Below are positions 58,128-64,000 of a stretch of 64,000 nucleotides of DNA, in pieces. The DNA is taken from positions 372,001 to 436,000 of the forward strand of contig CAWDHQ010000001.1 in assembly GCA_963802215.1 (NCBI GenBank). The letters are read 5' to 3'. A program made the position numbers and the translations under genes. Each line of letters opens with the position of its first letter. Positions within the stretch are counted from its first letter, which is position 1. Below the pieces are notes generated by a model. That model worked only from the letters and a program-made list of their open reading frames with translations, was not told the DNA's origin and ran no database searches. Origin of the DNA: SHZI01 sp963802215 (lineage in GTDB: Bacteria > Pseudomonadota > Gammaproteobacteria > Steroidobacterales > GCA-2729495).

Positions 58128-58591
58128 GGGGATCGACTCGATTGTTCGGTTGTAACGGTGTCAGGGGCGGCATCGAGGGCGGCCAGGAGCGTCTTCCACG
58201 GCAGCGTCGCGCAGCGGATCCGGGACGGGTACTGGCTGACTCCCGCCAGCGCCGCAAGGTCCCCGGTGAGGTCCCCGCTGCCGGAGGTGAGGGACCTGTC
58301 GAACTGTGCCGCGAGGGCCCTGACCGCCGAGGCGCTGCGGCCCTTCGTCGCCTCGGTCATGAGCGAGGCCGAGGCCACGCAGATTGCGCAGCCGGATGCC
58401 TCGAAGGCGACGTCCGACACAGCGTCGTCGCGGAGCTGTGCATAGACCCGGACCTTGTCGCCGCACAGCGGGTTGTGGCCTTCGGCCACCCGGTCGTGGG
58501 GTTCCATCCGTCGCTGGTTCCGCGGGCGCCGGCTGTGATCCAGCACGATCTGCCGGTAAAGATCCTGCAGGTCCGTGGCCGGCGCGGACAT
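58124..58591 (-). CDS. sufU: SufU-type Fe-S scaffold or sulfur acceptor
   Basis: A 155-residue IscU-fold protein. Conserved zinc/cluster ligands Cys43 and Asp45 (PLCGDK), Cys68 (SGCAIC71) and Cys127 (RIRCATLPW), plus the SufU-type extra segment between the second and third Cys, which separates it from IscU. SufU accepts persulfide from SufS, replacing SufE. The longer frame to 59164 is antisense to sufS coding sequence and was rejected. ATG shares one base with the sufS TGA. Confidence 0.93.
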   Translation of the reverse strand: MSAPATDLQDLYRQIVLDHSRRPRNQRRMEPHDRVAEGHNPLCGDKVRVYAQLRDDAVSDVAFEASGCAICVASASLMTEATKGRSASAVRALAAQFDRSLTSGSGDLTGDLAALAGVSQYPSRIRCATLPWKTLLAALDAAPDTVTTEQSSRSP

Positions 58592-59865
58592 CACGCGAAC
58601 ATCCGCTGCGCAACCCGCACGGCGGCGACGAGCTGGTCGATCTCGGCCGCCGTGTTGTAGAACGCGAACGAGGCTCGCGCCGTTCCGGCAAGTCCGAAAC
58701 GCTCCATCACCGGCATGGCGCAGTGGTGGCCGGCCCGTATGGCGACGCCCTGCTGGTCCAGGACCGTGCCCAGGTCGTGGGGATGAATGCCATCCACGTT
58801 GAAGGACACGAGCCCGGCCTTCTGCCGGGCAGTGCCCACGATGGTCAGGCCCGGGATCTGGACGAGCGCGGCCGTTGCATAGGCAAGCAGGTGAGCCTCC
58901 CAGGCCGCAATGCTGTCCATCCCGATCGCCGTGAGGTAACGGATGGCGGCGGCGAGGCCTACGGCCCCGGCGATGTGCGGCGTGCCTGCCTCGAGACGGT
59001 ACGGCAGCTCGTTGTACGTCGTGCCACTGAAGCTGACGGTCAGGATCATGTCGCCACCGCCCTGCCACGGGGGCAATTCCCTGAGGATGGCCTCTCGGCC
59101 ATAGAGGACCCCGGTGCCGGTGGGTCCGCACATCTTGTGGCCCGAGAAGGCGTAGAAGTCGCAATCCAGGTCCCGGACGTCGACGGCCTCGTGCGCGATC
59201 GCCTGGGCGCCATCCAGAAGAACCGGTATGCCCCGGGCCCTGGCGGCGGCGGTGATCGCCTTCACGGGATTGATCGTCCCGAGTGCGTTCGACACGTGGG
59301 CCACCGACACGAGCCTGGTGCGCGGACCCAACAGCTGCACGAACTCGTCAAGCAGCAGTTCGCCGGCATCGTTGATGGGCGCCACCCGGAGCACGGCACC
59401 GCTCCGTTGGCACAGCAGCTGCCAGGGGACGATGTTGGAGTGGTGCTCCATCGTCGTGACCAGGATCTCGTCGCCGGGCGCGAGCCGCTGGCCAAGGCTG
59501 AAGGCCACCAGGTTGATCGCCTCGGTGGTCCCGCGGGTGAAGACGATCTCCCGCACGGATTCCGCGTTGATGAACGCCCGCACGGTTTCCCTTGCGCCCT
59601 CGTAGAGGTCCGTGGCCCTGTGGCTGAGGGTGTGCACGCCCCTGTGAACGTTGGCGTGGTCGTGGGTGTAGTAGTGCCGGATGGCATCAAGCACCTGGAG
59701 CGGCCGCTGGTATGAGGCGGCGTTGTCCAGGTATGCCAGTAAGTGGCCGTTGATCTCCTGCGCGAGGATCGGGAAGTCGCGGCGGATGGCTGCCACATCC
59801 AGGGGTGACGCCGGGGGATCTGCCCGCGACGCGTCCTGGCGCGCCCCTACCGGCCCTGCGGTCAT
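58591..59865 (-). CDS. sufS: cysteine desulfurase SufS
   Basis: A 424-residue group II PLP desulfurase providing sulfur to the SUF system. N-terminal YLDNAASYQRP, PLP lysine Lys244 in SGHKMCGPTG, and the active-site Cys382 in RAGHHCAMPVM. ATG 59865 overlaps the sufD stop by 4 bp. Works with sufU immediately downstream. Confidence 0.96.
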   Translation of the reverse strand: MTAGPVGARQDASRADPPASPLDVAAIRRDFPILAQEINGHLLAYLDNAASYQRPLQVLDAIRHYYTHDHANVHRGVHTLSHRATDLYEGARETVRAFINAESVREIVFTRGTTEAINLVAFSLGQRLAPGDEILVTTMEHHSNIVPWQLLCQRSGAVLRVAPINDAGELLLDEFVQLLGPRTRLVSVAHVSNALGTINPVKAITAAARARGIPVLLDGAQAIAHEAVDVRDLDCDFYAFSGHKMCGPTGTGVLYGREAILRELPPWQGGGDMILTVSFSGTTYNELPYRLEAGTPHIAGAVGLAAAIRYLTAIGMDSIAAWEAHLLAYATAALVQIPGLTIVGTARQKAGLVSFNVDGIHPHDLGTVLDQQGVAIRAGHHCAMPVMERFGLAGTARASFAFYNTAAEIDQLVAAVRVAQRMFA

Positions 59866-61217
59866 TGCTCTGCCCCCGCGCTGGCGCTAGCCAGGCCACC
59901 CAGCTTCTCCCGGAGTCGGTCTTCCAGCCGGGCCCGCAGTGCTGGCGGCGCAATGCCGCCCAGCGCCTCGCGGAGGAACGCCCCCGTCAGCACCTGGCGC
60001 GCCATTGCGGGGTCCAGTCCCCGGGAGCGCAGGTAGAAGAGGGCATTCGCGTCCAGCTGACCGGTCGTGGCGCCGTGGCTGCACCGCACGTCATCCACGT
60101 GGATTTCCAGCTCCGGCTTGGTGTCGATCTCGGCAGTGGCGGCCAGGAGCAGATTGCGGTTTGACAGCGCCGCATTGCTGCCCGCGGCCCCCGGCATCAC
60201 GATGATCTTGCCGTTGAAGACGCCGCGGCCGTGGCCGTCGGCCAGTCCCCGGAACGACTCGCGGCTGGTCGTCAGCGGGGCCCGGTGCTCGAGCCGCGTG
60301 CGGCTGTCGATGTGACGCCTGCCGTCCGCGAGGAACAGGCCGTCCAGGGTGACGGCCGCACCGGCTCCCGCCAGCACCACGGTCATGGACTGCCGGTTCA
60401 GCTGGCCGCCCAGGTCGACGCTGGTGATCTTCGCTGATGCCCCCGCGGCAAGTTCGATGCGGCTCGTGTCCGTGAGCATCCCGTCGTCGGGCAGGCATTG
60501 GGCGCGAACCAGGTCCAGGTGCCCCCCGTCGGCAATCCAGGCCTGGGTTACGGCATTGGCCAGCGTGCCGTCCGTCCCCGTGAACTCGATGCCGAGCGTG
60601 AGCCGGCTGTCGCGGGCCACGTCCACGAGAATGCGTGGCTGGCCGAACGCCGGGGAGCCGCTTCCCCGGAGGTCGACGTGGACGGGCGTGCCATCGAGGT
60701 TGCTGCCCGCATCGGTAGCGATCAGCAGCACGTCCGCAACCAGCGCCGAGTTCAGGTCCACGAGGGTCTCGGGCGGCACGCCATCCGACTGCCGGAGCAG
60801 GTTCCCGGCGCGGGCCCGCAGCGCCGGCGGCAGGTCGCGGAGCGAGCCGATGAACAGTCCCGGCGGGGTGGCGGCCGGAGGTCCGCCAAGGACGCCATCG
60901 ACCACCTGCACACGGACAGTCCCGGGCTGCGCCGCCGCGTCGGGGTGTATGGCCGCTGCCGCGGGCGTCGCCGGGCTGGCGGGCTGCCCGGCAGCGGCCA
61001 GGTAGGCCGACCAGCGCTGCCCGTAGGCAGCCAGGCTCGTATAGCGCCACTCCTCGTCGCTGCCGTCCGGGAGCCCGCTGGCATCGAGGCGGGCGAGGGC
61101 GGCGGCGCGCCGGTCCGCCGGCCAGTCCATCAGGGCGGGCTGGCTCTCCCTGGCCAGGGCCGCCGCGGCCCGCCACGGCGCCGCGGTCGCCATCTGCTGC
61201 GCTGCTGGTGCTGTCAC
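59862..61217 (-). CDS. sufD: SufD, SUF scaffold subunit
   Basis: A 451-residue beta-helix protein that forms the SufBC2D scaffold. The first part is Ala-rich (LARESQPALMDWPADRRAAALARL); the core includes EIDTKPELEIHVDDVRCSHGATTGQLDANALFYLRSRGL with the conserved His/Cys cluster-region residues, typical of the SufB/SufD C-terminal region. Starts with GTG 61217, 11 bp after sufC. Confidence 0.94.
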   Translation of the reverse strand: MTAPAAQQMATAAPWRAAAALARESQPALMDWPADRRAAALARLDASGLPDGSDEEWRYTSLAAYGQRWSAYLAAAGQPASPATPAAAAIHPDAAAQPGTVRVQVVDGVLGGPPAATPPGLFIGSLRDLPPALRARAGNLLRQSDGVPPETLVDLNSALVADVLLIATDAGSNLDGTPVHVDLRGSGSPAFGQPRILVDVARDSRLTLGIEFTGTDGTLANAVTQAWIADGGHLDLVRAQCLPDDGMLTDTSRIELAAGASAKITSVDLGGQLNRQSMTVVLAGAGAAVTLDGLFLADGRRHIDSRTRLEHRAPLTTSRESFRGLADGHGRGVFNGKIIVMPGAAGSNAALSNRNLLLAATAEIDTKPELEIHVDDVRCSHGATTGQLDANALFYLRSRGLDPAMARQVLTGAFLREALGGIAPPALRARLEDRLREKLGGLASASAGAEQ

Positions 61218-61228
61218 GGTGACCGGCC

Positions 61229-63473
<2,245 letters not shown>

Positions 63474-63485
63474 GTGCGTCGATCC

Positions 63486-63956
63486 TCAGCTGGTCGGCAC
63501 CCGCTGGCGAAGGCGCCCGGCGCGCCCCGACAGGTCCACCAGAGGAAACTCCCGGGGCGGGTGGGCCAGTTCCGCCAGCGTGATCTCGCCCAGCGCGCCG
63601 CGGATGCCCCGGTTGATCTTCTGCCAGGCGCCTCCTACCGGGCAGCCGTTCTCCAGTTCGCAGCGGCTGTCTGACGTGCTGCATTCTGTAATGCTGAGCG
63701 GGCCTTCGAGGACATCGAGGATATCGGCGGCCGAGATGTTCCCGGGCGCGCGCGCCAGCGCGTAGCCGCCTTCCGCACCACGCACGGAGCACACGAGGTC
63801 GCTCCGGGCCAGCAATTTGAGAAGCTTCTGGACCGTTGGCAGTGCCAGCCGCGTGCCGGCGGCGACATCGCTTGCCGAATGCAGGCGTCCCTGGTGCACG
63901 GCGAGGTGTACCAGGATCATGGTGCCGTAGTCCGTGAGCTTGCTGATGCGGAGCAT
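63486..63956 (-). CDS. sufR: Rrf2-family Fe-S regulator of the suf operon
   Basis: A 156-residue Rrf2-type repressor (IscR/SufR-like; proteobacterial suf cluster form). Winged helix-turn-helix at about 25-60 (ALPTVQKLLKLLARSDLVCSVRGAEGGY) and three cluster-ligand cysteines, Cys92, Cys99 and Cys105 (ECSTSDSRCELENGC), at nearly the positions of IscR's. It precedes sufB by 12 bp, in line with autoregulation of the operon. ATG 63956. Confidence 0.93.
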   Translation of the reverse strand: MLRISKLTDYGTMILVHLAVHQGRLHSASDVAAGTRLALPTVQKLLKLLARSDLVCSVRGAEGGYALARAPGNISAADILDVLEGPLSITECSTSDSRCELENGCPVGGAWQKINRGIRGALGEITLAELAHPPREFPLVDLSGRAGRLRQRVPTS

Positions 63957-63985
63957 GGCCCTTGAGCGTTCCCGTGAGGAAATCT

Positions 63986-63995
63986 ATATGGGACT
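63986..63995. promoter_or_regulatory. candidate Rrf2/IscR half-site at the window edge
   Basis: The plus strand reads ATA-TGG-GACT (63986-63995), which has the ATA-N3-GACT spacing of half of an IscR type 1 site. It overlaps a -10-like TATAGA on the minus strand upstream of sufR. The other half-site and the -35 would lie beyond 64000, so this is only a partial match. Confidence 0.4.
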
Positions 63996-64000
63996 ATCTT

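Overview
The window is GC-rich, gene-dense chromosomal DNA from a gammaproteobacterium. The evidence is a set of gene neighbourhoods typical of that class: amiC-mutL-miaA-hfq-hflX-hflK-hflC-(DUF2065)-purA, rnr-rlmB followed by rpsF-rpsR-(DUF2232)-rplI-dnaB-alr, ffh / rpsP-rimM-trmD-rplS, pcnB-folK-panB-panC and lptF-lptG divergent from pepA-holC-valS. The combination suggests a lineage near Xanthomonadales, Steroidobacterales or Nevskiales, but this was judged by eye and no phylogeny was run. No integrase, transposase, phage module or CRISPR array is visible.

Layout. 1-2158 (minus): moxR, DUF58 and the start of a TgpA-type transglutaminase cut by the window edge. 2300-2722: msrB, sharing its stop region with convergent valS. 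2719-7809 (minus): pepA, holC, a 95-residue orphan and valS. 7964-10146: lptF-lptG, then a convergent RDD protein and tRNA-Glu(CTC). 10709-12954: the one clearly accessory segment, a secreted beta-propeller/dockerin-like protein bracketed by a 28-bp direct repeat. 12992-17193: pcnB-folK-deoxynucleoside kinase-panB-panC. 17197-18252 (minus): queG, divergent from nnrD-tsaE-amiC-mutL-miaA-hfq-hflX-hflK-hflC-DUF2065-purA (18302-30040), followed by a DUF6279-like lipoprotein and an overlapping orphan. 31618-31704 (minus): tRNA-Leu(CAG) with a near-consensus promoter. 31792-39764: rnr, rlmB, rpsF, rpsR, DUF2232, rplI, dnaB, alr. 39783-43835 (minus): CHASE2-Ser/Thr kinase, PP2C phosphatase and a double-FHA protein. 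43971-46569: radA and a convergent CorC/CNNM protein. 46727-50257: ffh, rpsP, rimM, trmD, rplS. 50275-55161: TatT-DctP-DctQ-DctM TRAP uptake cluster plus a sorbosone-dehydrogenase-like lipoprotein. 55176-57053: sppA. 57054-63956 (minus): sufR-sufB-sufC-sufD-sufS-sufU-sufT-sixA, running into the right edge.

How it works together. Most genes are housekeeping: translation, RNA processing, DNA repair and replication, envelope assembly, pantothenate, folate and purine synthesis, and Fe-S assembly. Genes within operons overlap by 1-40 bp, and six convergent pairs meet with 18 bp or less, or overlap. Starts are often GTG or TTG. The accessory content is modest: the repeat-flanked propeller protein, the phospho-signalling trio and the TatT-type TRAP system.

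No wholly new multi-gene system is evident. The points most worth a second look are the 28-bp repeat around the dockerin-like gene, rimM with no ATG/GTG/TTG at its expected start next to a 19-bp tandem duplication, palindromes overlapping promoter elements at queG/nnrD and amiC, an 11-bp tandem repeat placed on the stop codons of alr and the FHA gene, and the uncharacterised gene pair after purA. No intergenic stretch exceeds about 300 bases; the longest is 12709-12991.
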